Positions 1-11,800 of a stretch of 64,000 nt of DNA are shown here, in pieces. Every line of letters begins with the position of its first letter. Positions within the stretch are counted from its first letter, which is position 1. The notes under the pieces were generated by a model. The model had not been told where the DNA came from. It did not search any database and saw only the letters and a list, made by a program, of their open reading frames with translations. The position numbers were made by a program, and so were the translations under genes. Location of the stretch: positions 186,001-250,000 of the forward strand of contig VRMN01000010.1 in NCBI GenBank assembly GCA_008690995.1, given 5' to 3'. The stretch is from Porphyridium purpureum (taxonomy: Eukaryota; Rhodophyta; Bangiophyceae; Porphyridiales; Porphyridiaceae).

Positions 1-1
1 T

Positions 2-2206
2 CCCCCTCATCTGGATGTTGCGGCATCACTGAGGGTGGTGAACATGCATGCAATCTTGTTGGACGCCTCCGCCAAGCTATCCAATGCCACTGCTGCTGCC
101 TCTGCCGCGACCAAGAGGCTGAACAAGAAGGATGGTGATGGAGATGGTGTGGAGGACGAGCCTCATGCCAAGCGCACACGAATTGGCGGTTCGGGAAAGG
201 GTAAGGGTAAGGGTAAGAGTAAGGGAAGAGGACTCGGTACGGACCGGGGCGAGGACAGCGGCTCATTATTGGATACGCTCGACTGGTCTGAACGCGTTGC
301 GTTGTATGCCGGCGAGGACTGGCCACATCTATTCTCGACACTTGCGGTGATGCTGAGCAGTGGTAGCAATGCAAGCTTAACAGCACAAAACGAACGGGCA
401 CATTTTGTCTTGCTAAAAGTGATTGACGCTCAGCTGAAACGTCGAATGGAAGTGGATTGCAGCGACGGCCTTTGTGAGGATGGAATTGATCATATATTCA
501 AGCTTTCCACGGGTATTACAGTTCCTGTGTTTCACTTGGGAGAAGATCCGCAGATGCTTGACGGCGTGACAAGTGAAAATCATGAAAGCGGCCTGCATAC
601 TGCTTTCCAGGCTCTTATGGGTACTTTTAAGTTTTACCGTCGTCGGTGTGACCCGACATCGTCTCGTCTGGAAGCGCGTTGCGGTGTGCTTGCGCTCGAA
701 TGCACCAAGAAGCTGTTTCGAGTTGCGCTTGAAAGTGACACCGCGAATGGCGCGGGTCCGGTGCGGGATGAAAACGGACCAGGGGATCAATATGGAGCGC
801 ATGCTGGGCAGTACATCGAGAAGGAACTGCGCAGACTTGATTATGTATGCGCAGCATTCCTGCCGCCCCCGATGCGGCTTCAAGCCGGGCGCGCGCAAGA
901 CCGTACCGTGAGTCAGGGTGCAGTTCAAAGCCAAAGCCTGAAAGACAACCAGCGCTTGCGCATGAATGCCGGCAACGAGGATGCCCAGATTGCTTGCGGC
1001 GGCGGTGGAGGACAGGTGGCAGTTCGTTGCATCGAAGCACTAGAGGAGCTCGTTTCGAATCTTCTTGGTGAATCACAGTGGCGCCATGCAATAGTTGTTC
1101 TCCACATGATCGCTACACTTTCCGCCCGCGCATCCATGCTCCTGCGCGGCGCGCCCAGTGCCGCCAGATGTGTTGAGCATGCGATTTTCGAATCGGAGCG
1201 GCTCGTGTGGGTGAAAAATCATTTTGGTAGTACTGTGCCGTCTTCGACTTCGTCCGGCTCGGATGCAGCCGCAGCCACGAGCATTGGATGTGCATTGGCC
1301 GAACTAATGATCAACACTTCGGCAGACAAGCACAAAAACTTGGTGGTGCTTCACGAGCTTGCTCGTGCACTCGAATACAATTTTGGCAGTAACAACCCCG
1401 ACGCGCCACCGCGCGCCGCGCCAAACATGTTGGCCTCAAGTGGTGTTCTGAGCGGTGGCCCGCACGGTCGTGAAAACTGTCACGCTATTCTTCAAAGTGT
1501 CATGTGTGCAGCAAGTTCGGCCGCACAGCAGTTGGGAAATGCAGCGGACGCGAGCCAGCGGCGCGTGCTGCGGAGTCTAAGCTCGAGCACATACATGGGG
1601 AGCGCAGACGATTGTGTACTCACCGAGCTGCGCCGCTGCCATGATATGGAGGCAGAGATGTACGTGAGGATGGAGCTTGTAGTGGGTGTGATGGTCGCAG
1701 CGCTTCGTTCACTCATTACACGCGTCGCGCAGATTGAAGTCGTCCTTCGTACCACAATCGTTGTGTATAAGGTTCTGCTCAAGTTTGCCACACATGCCGA
1801 CCAGCGTCTCAAGCGCAGCGGTGGCGGCAGTGCCGCGAAGAAAGGTAGCGCATTTGCATTCGAATTTCAAGCCGCTTTCGGGACGCTGATTGAAAAAGTG
1901 GTTTCCGAGCTGACGCCAGCAACGTACGCGTTCATGTCATTTGCCACCTCAGATGCTGTCCCCGCAGGCAAGAAGTCCTTCATTCGAAAGGAGTCACGTA
2001 TTTTCCCCGAGCTTGTTTGCGTCCTAGAGAAGTTGGACGTGACACTGTTGCGCACTCTTGGATCCGGCAAGATTCCGTCCCTTCGCTCGCACCTTTCAGG
2101 TATGAAGCGCTCGACCATCCGTGACTTTCGCATTGATGCGCATGCGCTGGGCCGCGCGTTGCAAGACGATGACGAGGATGAACTGGAAGATGTCGGCGAT
2201 GAATAG
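2..2206 (+). CDS. FANCI: Fanconi anaemia group I protein homologue, C-terminal part (5' end outside window)
   Basis: The reading frame is open from the first bases of the window, so the gene starts upstream; about 734 codons are visible, against roughly 1300 residues in animal FANCI. The C-terminal third matches the FANCI pattern as I know it: LTPATYAFMSF, then FPELVCVLEK, then the RSTIRDFRID block, then a short acidic tail. FANCI pairs with FANCD2 to clamp DNA during interstrand crosslink repair; both are monoubiquitinated. The regulatory lysine would lie upstream of the window. An odd feature is a Gly/Lys-rich low-complexity linker at about positions 190-245 (GKGKGKGKSKGRG), probably a disordered loop. 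FANCD2 was considered, but the tail motif order fits FANCI better. The gene converges on the small membrane-protein gene on the other strand, with a 257-bp spacer. Confidence 0.82.
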   Translation, partial: PPHLDVAASLRVVNMHAILLDASAKLSNATAAASAATKRLNKKDGDGDGVEDEPHAKRTRIGGSGKGKGKGKSKGRGLGTDRGEDSGSLLDTLDWSERVALYAGEDWPHLFSTLAVMLSSGSNASLTAQNERAHFVLLKVIDAQLKRRMEVDCSDGLCEDGIDHIFKLSTGITVPVFHLGEDPQMLDGVTSENHESGLHTAFQALMGTFKFYRRRCDPTSSRLEARCGVLALECTKKLFRVALESDTANGAGPVRDENGPGDQYGAHAGQYIEKELRRLDYVCAAFLPPPMRLQAGRAQDRTVSQGAVQSQSLKDNQRLRMNAGNEDAQIACGGGGGQVAVRCIEALEELVSNLLGESQWRHAIVVLHMIATLSARASMLLRGAPSAARCVEHAIFESERLVWVKNHFGSTVPSSTSSGSDAAAATSIGCALAELMINTSADKHKNLVVLHELARALEYNFGSNNPDAPPRAAPNMLASSGVLSGGPHGRENCHAILQSVMCAASSAAQQLGNAADASQRRVLRSLSSSTYMGSADDCVLTELRRCHDMEAEMYVRMELVVGVMVAALRSLITRVAQIEVVLRTTIVVYKVLLKFATHADQRLKRSGGGSAAKKGSAFAFEFQAAFGTLIEKVVSELTPATYAFMSFATSDAVPAGKKSFIRKESRIFPELVCVLEKLDVTLLRTLGSGKIPSLRSHLSGMKRSTIRDFRIDAHALGRALQDDDEDELEDVGDE

Positions 2207-2463
2207 TCATGACAAGCAAGCCATATCCCGGCATGGTTATATTTTGCATGGCAGCAAGTCGGGCGACGAGTCAGTTGATGAGACACAGGCGGGGACGCCA
2301 CATTGTACTTGTGTCACCGTTGTCCCGAACTCCGGATCTTGGATGAAAGGGTCACGGGGAGCTGGAATTAGGAGCAATGGATTTGGACCACATTTCTCTC
2401 AGCAAAGGTATCGTGGTTTCGTTTATTCTGATATTTATTACGAAGATAAAACCGAGAGCTTCG

Positions 2464-2958
2464 TCACTGCTGTTGCTGACGCTTTCTGCGACAACAACAA
2501 ATGCACGCCACCACGCTCCCTACGATCGCACCGACTACCGCAAGGATGAACAAAATCATAACCCAATTGACCGATACTGGTGCGGGTGGCTCAGAGAATT
2601 CCTGACCACCTGTAGCCTCGAGATTCTCGTCGCAGTAAACCTTGTCTGGACCAGAGCTGCCGCCAGAGGTTGTCCAGTTCTCCTTGCATATGCAGATATA
2701 ATTGATTTGGTCAAACTCTTTGGTGCCTTCCGGGTGGCACGTCGGTACCTCTTGTTGTGTTTCCTGCTGTGCTGGTTGCGCTTGTTCGCCGCGTACCAGC
2801 TCCTTGGCTCCGTGCTCAATGCGAAACGGTGCAGCGGCGCACAAGCGCATCCCACTGGCGCGCCATGGCGCGTTCTGGTGCTCTAGTATGAAAAACAGCA
2901 GCACCACTAGAAGAGCGGGAGAGAAGCACCTGCGGAAAACGTACAAACGTCGTGCCAT
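2464..2958 (-). CDS. Small type I single-pass membrane protein, function unknown
   Basis: I do not recognise the family. The chosen start (MARRLYVFRR) begins an N-terminal signal-like segment with a hydrophobic core (LLVVLLFFIL). Then come a short extracytoplasmic region of about 90 residues with cysteines at about 74, 89, 91 and 109 (possibly one small disulfide-bonded, EGF-like loop), a single transmembrane helix at about 121-143, and a short tail CICCCRRKR ending in poly-Gln. The cysteine cluster next to the helix is a plausible palmitoylation site. This gives 164 residues. ATG codons two and three codons upstream (2964, 2967) are equally possible, and the frame stays open to 3204, but the upstream stretch lacks signal-peptide character. 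A surface or endomembrane receptor-like role is inference only. Confidence 0.6.
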   Translation of the reverse strand: MARRLYVFRRCFSPALLVVLLFFILEHQNAPWRASGMRLCAAAPFRIEHGAKELVRGEQAQPAQQETQQEVPTCHPEGTKEFDQINYICICKENWTTSGGSSGPDKVYCDENLEATGGQEFSEPPAPVSVNWVMILFILAVVGAIVGSVVACICCCRRKRQQQQ

Positions 2959-3710
2959 GCTCATCATGACTAGAACAACAGCAACTGCACCCAAAAGACA
3001 GACACGGCAACAGCCCTTTGTTCCCTCTATCTCAGTGATATGCCGCTTTTTGTAGCGGCGTCTTGACAACCAACGGTGCGTAATTGGCGCCTGCGTCGAA
3101 GCGATCGCTCGGCTCGGTCGAGAGCACGTTTCCTGGTCAAGCCCGTTGTCCCTTTCTGCTCCCACACGCGGGAAGCAAGAGAACGACCGTGGATTCAAGA
3201 CCATTTATAGGTTGCACACGTGCACTTGCACCAAACCTCGCTGTCGGAAAGCACGTGCATCACCATTTCGCGAACGCTTCCAGCAACACCCAAAAACGGA
3301 CCTTGCACAAGTGCTGGCGCCCGCGATTCTTCGCACATATGCCTTCCTGCACTTCCATCATCCAAGTCGGAGATGGGCTATACGCTCCCAGCAGCTTGCT
3401 TGTTGAGGGGCAGCGTCGGCGAGCAGGTACACGGCCCGTTCGATTTCAGCCCAGGGCGTGTCTCTCAAAGTCCTTGTGCGTGTGCCCTTTCGTTCTCAAC
3501 CCAGCTTCCAATTCGCTCAGCCGACTTTTACGGTAAAATGATATGATTTGTCTAGGAAAGGTGTCGACCACGTTGACCGGCACATGAACGAGGCGGGTTT
3601 CGGATAGATGGACCTCGCATGTGCAACATTGAGGCTTTGGCATCACGTTTCTTTCCTGTGCGCACGCAGACCAGCAAAGACGCGCGTTGCGGGAAAGAAA
3701 AAGAAAAACA
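2959..3710. other. Intergenic stretch between two minus-strand genes
   Basis: About 750 bases with no convincing gene. It holds the leader of the small membrane-protein gene and the 3' side of the phosphatase gene. Several open frames of 60-150 codons on the plus strand have no recognisable domain. A TTTTACGGTAAAATGATATG stretch near 3530-3548 is a partial palindrome resembling short TTTTAC/GTAAAA motifs seen in other spacers of this window. Confidence 0.4.
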
Positions 3711-4793
3711 TTACTTGGATTCGCGCATCATGACGGCGATATGCAGACGGTGCCTCCACACCTCGTGGAAGCCAATCGAGTCGAGGTACTCTGGCACGCT
3801 GCCGTACTCGGTGCGCATCCAGTCGTGGATGCCTCTAATAGTGGCTTCAGGTGCACCATAGTACTCCTCCAGTAGCGGGTAGCGCATCATGATGTCCTTA
3901 TTGATCCACAACTCTTCGGCTATACCAAGTACGACGCGATGGGACGGTCCGCAGCCAAAGGCGTGCGAGACCGCGTAGTCTTGGATGACATGCTCCGTGT
4001 CGACGTGCAACGCTGTGAGCAGCAAGGCCGCAATCAAGCCCGTGCGGTCTTTGCCGCTCTGGCAGTGAAACATGAGGCTCTCCTTGCCATTGCGCTCGAG
4101 ATGCATCGTGATGTACTTGAGGACCGCGCACATGCGATCTCCGCCGTAGCTAAGGAATACTTTGTACAGACCCGCGAGTCCGCCCATGCTCCGCATGAAT
4201 TGGTTGACCAATTCAAAATGGCACCACGAGCGCACTGCGCATACTTTCGCCTTTAGCGCGCTGGGCGGCTGGTCACGCTTATCCGCCTGGATTTCCCATT
4301 TGGTTCTGTTGTACTCAATGATGAGCGAGGTGAGCTTTTTGATGAGGAACAGCGGCAGCAGCACTAGAAAGGTGTGCGGAAAGTTCATCAGAAAGTGAGT
4401 CAAGAAGCCCCTGATCGTGTTCGCCGACACGATTTTCAGCAGCACGCGGCGACATGTGCCTGTCTTTGGCAGGAACCAGTGCTTGCCGTCATCTGGGATG
4501 GGTTTGATGGTGCCCGCCGGATCATACTCTATGAGCTGCTTCATCATCGCATCATCCGGCTTGCACGGCGTGTACACGTCATCCAGCGAGTTCTCCGCCG
4601 ACGGCACCATCTTACTGCGGAGGTCCACGATGCAGGTCACGTGCATCTCGTCTCTGAGTCTTCGCACGTCTGCCGGCGTCATCAGGTCGGAAGCTGCCGA
4701 GCGCAGCAGCACACCAGACGGCACATCTGCGTCATCCTTCCCTGCCTTTCCACCCAGATCACGCACGTTAAACAGGCTCTCGAACCCACTCAT
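3711..4793 (-). CDS. Tyrosine-protein phosphatase, Y_phosphatase3 (SIW14/LipA-like) type
   Basis: A 360-residue protein. The N-terminus carries the FNVRDLGG motif (about 8-15) and LLRSAASD (about 29-36), typical of the bacterial- and fungal-type tyrosine phosphatases in Pfam Y_phosphatase3. The catalytic P-loop HCQSGKDRTG is at about 243-252, giving nucleophile Cys244 and Arg250; the Lys inside the loop (C-x3-K-D-R) fits phosphoinositide or tyrosine phosphatases of this group. Between them lies a long insert with a hydrophobic stretch at about 130-150 (FLTHFLMNFPHTFLVLLPLF) that could be membrane-associated, unusual for a soluble phosphatase. Substrate is unknown; phosphotyrosine or phosphoinositide are the family options. 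The start is the first ATG of the domain. The upstream spacer has AACGG/TTAACCG repeats at 4861-4915. Confidence 0.85.
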   Translation of the reverse strand: MSGFESLFNVRDLGGKAGKDDADVPSGVLLRSAASDLMTPADVRRLRDEMHVTCIVDLRSKMVPSAENSLDDVYTPCKPDDAMMKQLIEYDPAGTIKPIPDDGKHWFLPKTGTCRRVLLKIVSANTIRGFLTHFLMNFPHTFLVLLPLFLIKKLTSLIIEYNRTKWEIQADKRDQPPSALKAKVCAVRSWCHFELVNQFMRSMGGLAGLYKVFLSYGGDRMCAVLKYITMHLERNGKESLMFHCQSGKDRTGLIAALLLTALHVDTEHVIQDYAVSHAFGCGPSHRVVLGIAEELWINKDIMMRYPLLEEYYGAPEATIRGIHDWMRTEYGSVPEYLDSIGFHEVWRHRLHIAVMMRESK

Positions 4794-4860
4794 GTCTTCC
4801 TCCCCTTGCGCCCGATGCCCACGCGCCGCTCAACTGACAGCGTCAAACACCTCTTCACCG

Positions 4861-4915
4861 TCAACGGTTAATCCGGTTTCGATCTCATCGCTTACCTTAA
4901 CCGTTAAACCGCTCA
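4861..4915. promoter_or_regulatory. Clustered AACGGTTA / TTAACCGTTAAACCG motifs upstream of the phosphatase gene
   Basis: TCAACGGTTA at 4861-4870, an ATCCGGTTT variant just after it, and CCTTAACCGTTAAACCGC at about 4895-4912 lie 70-120 bases upstream of the phosphatase ATG. The core AACGG with flanking pyrimidines matches the plant MSA element bound by three-repeat MYB proteins. Binding is inference; the clustering is directly visible. Confidence 0.4.
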
Positions 4916-5097
4916 GTTTCAGGCTATGATGCTGGTGTCATTTCGGTTCAAACTTTCGGTTTATCGGCGCGAATGCAAAATGAATCGGGGCGTGTTGGGG
5001 ACACGAGCGGGAGAGAAGGGCGGGCAAAGTGTGAAAGGGTCTGGCCGATCGTGGGGAAGGAGGGAGACAGGATTGGCCGGTGCGCACGGTGTGGTGG

Positions 5098-5406
5098 ATG
5101 AATCGCATCTTTCTTGTATGCGCGTGCGTGCTGAGCTGCGTGAGCAGCGCGGCGCTGGTGGTGGCCTCTGGCGAGGCGCCGCGCGGCACGCCGCCGGCCG
5201 CCGCGGCGCTCGCCGGCGTCGCGCTGCTGCGCTGCTCGCGTCCACGCTCAGCGTGCGCCTCGTCGAGCTCAGCTCGGCGTCCTCCACCGCGCACGACCCG
5301 AACCGCGTCTCGTCAGAGTACCGCCGCGCGTTCGCCATCCTCAACCACCGCGGCGCCACCCTCTACTCCCACCCACCCCCAGCCTCGCCACCCGCAACTT
5401 CTTTAA
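5098..5406 (+). CDS. Possible short secreted protein or broken host gene
   Basis: A 102-residue frame starts MNRIFLVCACVLSCVSSAALVV, which looks like a good signal peptide, followed by an Ala/Pro/Arg/Ser-rich tail of low complexity. A second plus-strand frame over the same bases reads more like ordinary protein near its end (RVSSEYRRAFAILNHRGATL). One possibility is therefore a decayed or intron-bearing secretory gene whose frame changes around 5230-5260. No family is recognised. It lies in the spacer between the divergently transcribed phosphatase and UBR genes. Low confidence. Confidence 0.25.
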   Translation: MNRIFLVCACVLSCVSSAALVVASGEAPRGTPPAAAALAGVALLRCSRPRSACASSSSARRPPPRTTRTASRQSTAARSPSSTTAAPPSTPTHPQPRHPQLL

Positions 5407-5574
5407 CATTATAAAAAATCATTAAAAAAGGAGTTCTTTCATGTTAAAATGCGACGTGCCTTTAAACCGAATGAGCCGAGCCGATAAAGCGGAAACAGAA
5501 ACCGATGAACCGCTGGCAAACGAAACATAGCAAAAAATCACGAGTTGATCATAAAAAGCGCGGCTGTTGGGAAT

Positions 5575-5735
5575 TCTGAAGGGAAAGGCGAAAGAGAAGG
5601 AGAAAGCGGGAGAAGGAGAAGAGGGGAGAGAGAGAGAGAGGGAGAATAAGAGGGGAGTAAGGGGGAGTAGAGGGGGAAGAGGAAACGGGGAAACGGGGAA
5701 GGGGAAACGGGGAGGGGGGAAGGGGTTCATGCATG
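5575..5735 (+). repeat. Purine-rich GA/GGGA tract in the UBR gene leader
   Basis: About 160 bases are almost pure A/G, including (GA)n at about 5625-5642 and tandem GGGGAAAC units at about 5685-5715. The tract lies 90-250 bases upstream of the UBR gene ATG on its sense strand. Similar GA-rich leaders precede the COG3, SEY1, DCAF4, RING and maspardin genes, so it may be a promoter or 5' leader feature rather than a random microsatellite. Confidence 0.6.
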
Positions 5736-5821
5736 CATGGTAGAGTGCTAGGGTGGATGCTGTCGGTTTAGGAGTGAGGGGTGGAGACGGTGGGGAGCGG
5801 GGGTGAGTTCCCGGCAGTAGC

Positions 5822-8800
5822 ATGGAGCGTCGCGCGCCGCCGCCAGGCGCTGCGCCCAGTCGCGCTGGAGGGCTGCGACGTGTGGGTCAGCGTGCTGCGG
5901 GCGGGCATGGCGTCGTGCGCGAAGGAGAGGGCGTGGATGTGGGGCGGAGTCTGTCGGGCGTGTTGCACGCGCGGAAAGATGACCTCGTGGCGCTCGTGGA
6001 CGCGCTGGATGACGTGGACGCGCTGTGCGCGGTGGTCGACTGGGACGCCGCGTCTCCCGCGCAGCGCGCAGCGGAAGTGCACGTGGACGCGCTTCTGGAA
6101 AACTGCGATTACGCCGCGCTGGCTCAGTGCATTCTGGATCGAAAGGGAGGCAGTGAGCGTATCGCGTCGATGCTGTCTGCGTGCATCGGCCTGCGCGTGC
6201 GCGGCGAAGGCACCGCGCGGCTACGCGCTGCGTGTGGCGAAGACGGCGCTCGCAGTGGGGTGTGCGGACTGGTGTGGAAGAAAGATGAGCTGGCGTACAA
6301 GTGCAAGACGTGCGAGCGCGACCCGACTTGCGCCATTTGCGTTTCGTGCTTTCGCCATGGTGACCACGCAGGTCATGACTTTGCGATGATTCGAACGGGC
6401 GGCGGGTGCTGCGATTGTGGTGACGGACAGGCGTGGAGGAAGTCTGGATTTTGCTCGCGTCATAGAGGAGCGTCGTCTGAGCAAGACGACCCTGCGGTAC
6501 ATATTCCACCGGCTGTACAGCAACGCATTGGCGTCGTTTCTCGCGTCGTGATCGAGCGTATTGCGCTTCTACTCGCTGGAGCGCGAGAGAAGGGCAAGCA
6601 AAGAAGAATACGAGCAGATCTGTCGGACGCGAGTCAGCTGAGCGCTTCGACTGTGCAAGTTTCCATAAGCCTGCTCAAGTGGATGCAGCAGCTGGTCGGC
6701 GTGGGCGACGGCGTGTGCAGGCTCGTCGGGCTTCAATTCGTGCTGCAATGGCGTGAGCTGATGCGTGCGCTTAAATTTGCTCCAAATGCTCCTCCACCAG
6801 AAAACCACGTTCCGTGCGTGCTGTGGCGTCTGCTTCAGCTCGACGGCTTCGCACGCCTGCCTTTGCCCGTGTCGCGCGAGCTGCATGCACTATACTACTC
6901 GCTCATCACGGACTTGGTCTTCAAGCGCGCCTTCCTGCACATGTTTGTGGCCAACTATGAGCGATACATCTACTGCCTGCTCCAGCGCCGCACATCTACA
7001 AGTTCTGCGACCAATGGAAGTACCGGCAGAGATAATACTACGACGCACGCAGCGCGCACAACTCGTCAAGCGCAAGCAGAAGAAAGGGATGATAACCAAG
7101 ACGCTCGTGCTGTTGCGACTGACAACGAACAGACTGACGGGGAAGATTCTGAAATGGGTGCGCGAGAGGACGATGTGGGCTTTGAGATCCAAACGTCGGC
7201 GGAGCCAAGAAGAGTCGAAACAGAAGTATCGCAGTCGGACGATCGTGTCACTAGCGTGGGAGAGGTAGCGCAGCTTGACCTTGCTCCACGCGGGTCTAGC
7301 AGTGGTGCGAACGCGGAAGAAGAAACGAGGATGGAGTTTGCCACAGCTCCGGCCGCAAGCGCAGGTAGGGGCACAGACGGCGACCTGAGTGCAGGGCTTG
7401 ACGTGCATCAGCGTCATCCGCTTCATGAAAGAGAGACAGATGTGGAACAAGTCGCTGATGGTACGGGTCTCAATTCTTTGTCAGGACGGAGAGTCGTAGA
7501 CCGATCGGCGTCGCCGGACGCGCAGACGCTGCCGGTGCCATCTCGGACACTTGGCTCCTCTCTAAGGCGCGGTGCTCCTGATCGCGGGGGGATGGGTAGC
7601 GACGGGATTGCACATCGCTCGCTTGAATTAGAGTCTGATGTCGAGTCGGACGACGGCGGCAGCAATGAAGACATGGACGAAGATGAGGGCGAAGAACAGA
7701 ACTCGCGAGACGGTGATCGGGAGGTGCATGACACCGATGACGGCGATGAACTGGACGTTGTGCACGCAATAATGCTGATGGACGAGATGGACGAACTGAA
7801 CGCAGCACAGAATGGCGCATTTGTACAGCCACGGGTTGTAGACATGGACTTTGGCATGGGCCTGATCGCGCCTGACGAGGATGATGATACGGGCATGGTC
7901 ATGGCCGCGGATACTGATGGTGACGACAACAATGGTGACGACGGAGACTCGGCCTCACGAGCGGGTGACTTGGTGGACATCTTCACGGTGCAACTGTTCA
8001 CCGTACCAGCGCTCGTGCCTGTTATGATTGAGCGTAATGGGCTAACAGATGTGCTTCTTGACGTCCTGTACGTGCTTTTGTGGCGCGTATCCTCACCTAT
8101 TCATCAGGCGGGCACGCCGGCTGCGGCCACTGGCGCAACGAGAGGAACTGAAGCGGCGGTGCCGAGGTCCGCCGCAGTGTCCGTATCGTCGCCAACGGGC
8201 GCGAACGCGCAAGAAGGGCCGCGTAAAAAGCTGTGCAGCTTCCAGAAAGACTACAACTTTTCGTTTCAAAACCGCGAACAGCAGTCATACGACCTACAAA
8301 CGCTGTCTGAAAAAGAGCAGGCGTGGTTTAGGCACCAGCATCCGTTGCTGTACGAAGCGCAAATGCAAGGCGCCAACGTACCCCCAACCCCAGATGGAGC
8401 TGAGCTGGCTGCTCAATCTCTGCGCGTTGTGGACCTGGGCAAACAGGAAGTCAGCAAGCAGGAGGTAATTGACTCGGTGTGCTGGCGCGTCATTTATGAT
8501 TTGCGCTACGTGCTGACGCACGTCGAAGCGGCCGCGCACGTGATGCACGCACGGCGGCACGTGTTGCTGCGCAAGTTTGTTCGTGTTTTGCGCCTTCTGC
8601 AGGGTATGAATGCGGTACGTCGCGAGATGGTTACGCACGTGGAACAAGAGACCGATCATTGGGCGCTCGCTTTCACATTGGAGCTCGAGATGCACCAGCT
8701 CGTTGACCTGCTCATGGCTGGGTTTTTGCACCCGCACGCTGACAAATCCGCATCCCTAGCAGCGATTGGTATCGTGCGTGCAGAGCTTGACAGCTGGCTA

Positions 8801-11800
8801 CGCGCAGATGCCGCACGAGAAAGGGCACAATTTGCTGTCTGGCTGCTTCGTGAATTTAAAGTCTCGTGCGATCCCGTGTCGCTGCACTTGCCTCTGCATC
8901 GCTTTTTGGCTCTTTTAGCCTCGGAGCTACTGCACGTGCACCGCGTACCGCTGCGTCAGGCACTAGGATTTGTGGACGAGGGCCGTGGCAGGCATGACTG
9001 GATGGTCAGTGCACTAATGCTGTGCGACCACGTCATCCGGGTTCAAGTATTTATGGCGCAAGTACACGCAGGCATGTGGCGTCGCAATGGTCGACCGGTG
9101 GTAGGGCAGGCCATCTTGTATCGTTCGGTTTTCTGTGTGGAGTGGCTCGTTGACCTTGACATATTTCTCATCCAGGCATGCGCGCAGCTCGTTTCGCACG
9201 CCGAGTTTGAGGCCTTTGTCGTCAAACGCTTCGGCTTGACAGACATGATTCGCAATATGCGAGCGCTTGTTCGCAGCGAAAGGCGTGGTGCTAACGTCCA
9301 TGATCTTTATGGTGAAGGCGACGCGTTAATGACAGAGAGCGCCGAATCGGCGCATGCGTTGGCGAGCCGATCTTTGCTTGTCGATGCGAGTGAGCGCAAC
9401 CACAGCGATGAATCTCACGTCGGGCCAGCGGAAGGGCATGCATCGGAAACGCAGGGCCCCAATTTAGGCGTGGCTTGTATCGCTAGAAACGAATATGAAC
9501 CGGTGCTCCTGGAGGACTTGCTTTTACTTTTCATATACATTGCTTGCGAGCGCAGTCGCAGCGGGATGACCAGTGAGCAGAATCTGCGGTACAAGTTTTT
9601 GCAAAAACTAGCGATAGCAGATCAGACTCACTCCCAATTGGTGCGGGTTGTACCGCGCCGCTTTGCCAGTGCCTCCCACGTGCAGCAACAACGAAGACAC
9701 TCTGTGCTGCACGGATCGGCGTCAAGTCAAAGCGGCGAGATTGCGCTTGAGTTGGAGCTCGAGCGTGCCGACTCTGTGAATAGTGCAAGTGCCAATTTCG
9801 GGAGTCGTCGTCAATCCCAATCCACTGTGTTTTCGAACTCGTCACGTGCGAACAGCCAAAGTCTCGCGCAGGACGACGTGGACACGAATGGTGTCGTTGA
9901 GCGCTTACTGGACGAGTTGGCATCGTTTTCGCATCCGCGCGAAATGGAGCAGGGATGCTACGTGCTCAAAGACTCGAGCTGGGACGATTTCGACCCCTTC
10001 GCATCGCAGTATTCACATCGAGAACGCGCCGCTGCGGAAGAACGCTTTCTCGCGTTTCGAAAGCGCCATCAAAACAAGGATGAGAGCAGCTCCGGTGCCA
10101 GGAATGCCAACCGTGTGGCTATGGTTCCCTCCCGCAACTTTGCCATGCGGCCGTGCTACCCAGAGCTGCAAGGGCTGCAACTTTTACCGTCCGCTCTGTG
10201 CATGACGTCGGCACCTCCGTTGACGAACCATTCTGGAACCACTGCCGCTCGCAACTTGGGCCTGGTTCCGGCCATTCTGGCGGCTTGCGTGAAAATTGCA
10301 GAGTCTTCGACCGCAGGGCGTATTGGGCAGAACACAGAATCGTCACCGTTTGGACAGCACGCTGACGCCGCACACGGTGCGGGTGCTGGAACGGATGCCG
10401 ACGCGCACCTGCCGCCACCGCATGTTGTGCATCAGACGCATCCCGCGGATGATTCCGACGAGGCAATTGTCGAAAGGATTCGTCACCGAAGGTCTCGGCC
10501 CACGCCTGCAGTCGTTCTCGGAGCGGCCACGCTAGACTTTGATACCGCAATGCATCTTTCTCTATGCTTACTGAGCATGAGCCTCGAATGTGAGAACAGC
10601 TTACTCGAGGAAGGCCGAACGAATGTGGATGACATTGAACGGCGCTTGCGTAGAATACTGCTTCACGAGCAGAACGACGGTTGGCATGTCCTGGAATTGA
10701 TTGAGCGGCTGCATCGAATGGACTCATTGCGCCATGACGAGGAAGTAGGTGCTTACTTGAATCGCATTCTAGACACGCTGAACGCGCTGCAAGAGCATGA
10801 CTTAATGTCTGATTTGAGAGAGGCGCTTGCGCACGTGCCTGCGTACGGTGCATTGTGTGCGGCTCGTCAACGTTCGGCGCAGGAGGAGCAGCAGCACGCT
10901 GGGCAACTTCGCGAGCAGGCACGCCGCCTCGAGGCGCAAAAACGAAAAGAGCAAGCCATGGCCCGCATTAAGGCACAGCAAGACGCGTTTGTACGTAAGA
11001 TCAAGATGGATGAGGACAACGAGTTTGGCCTTGATAATACCAACGGGACCGAGGAGGAAGAGGACGATGACGAAGACGGTGATCCCATCGTTGATTCTGA
11101 CTTGGTTTGTGCGCTCTGTCGAGATGGGCCTAGAAGTGGAACGGGCTCATCTGGAAGCGCTTCCAATTCTGCAGCCGCAGTGAAGGGAAGTGCTTGTGAG
11201 AGCGACACTTCTCAAGATATCGGATACATTGGCTTTGCCCAACGTTCGAATCTCGGCGTGCTGGCGCGGAGAAGCACGAAGCAACGGAGTGCCTTCGTTC
11301 AGCCTTTTGGTGGTGATGACGGGGCGTCATACGTTTATCCTGGGTCGGAGCATAGCCCTTCTGGTGTGAGTACGGTAGGTTTGGATGCAGCTGCAGAAAC
11401 TCCGTCGGCTTCGTTTGGATCGTTGGGGGACTTTCGCGGCCTATCACGGCTTGCGCTCGGAGGGATGCAAAGCGAAGAGGAAGTGCTTACGAGTGGGTCT
11501 GTGAGAACGCCTATTCAGGGACAAGGTTCCTCAGAGGCTGATCCAGAAGGGGAAGTGTCACACGAATCACTCAAATATTGCTTGACAAATGGGTTAGATG
11601 ACGCGGCTGGTATTTACATAGGCTTTTGCGGTCATTGCATGCATCGTTCGTGCTTTGAATCTTACTTTTCAAGCTTGCTCATGTCCCAGCTTCGCCGCAT
11701 TCCTATTCCAGGAGACGACATGCTCGCCGCACAGCTGTTACTGACAGGTGTTGGTGCGGATGGAGATGGTATTGCACGTTGGCACCGCGGCGAATTTTTG

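Noticed and set aside
2-2206. Assignment of the first gene as FANCD2
   Set aside because: The C-terminal block order (LTPATYAFMSF, FPEL..VLEK, STIRDFRID, acidic end) fits FANCI better than FANCD2.
5781-6389. 202-codon plus-strand frame overlapping the start of the UBR gene
   Set aside because: It overlaps the UBR box coding frame and is rich in Trp, Arg and Cys, typical of a shadow frame.
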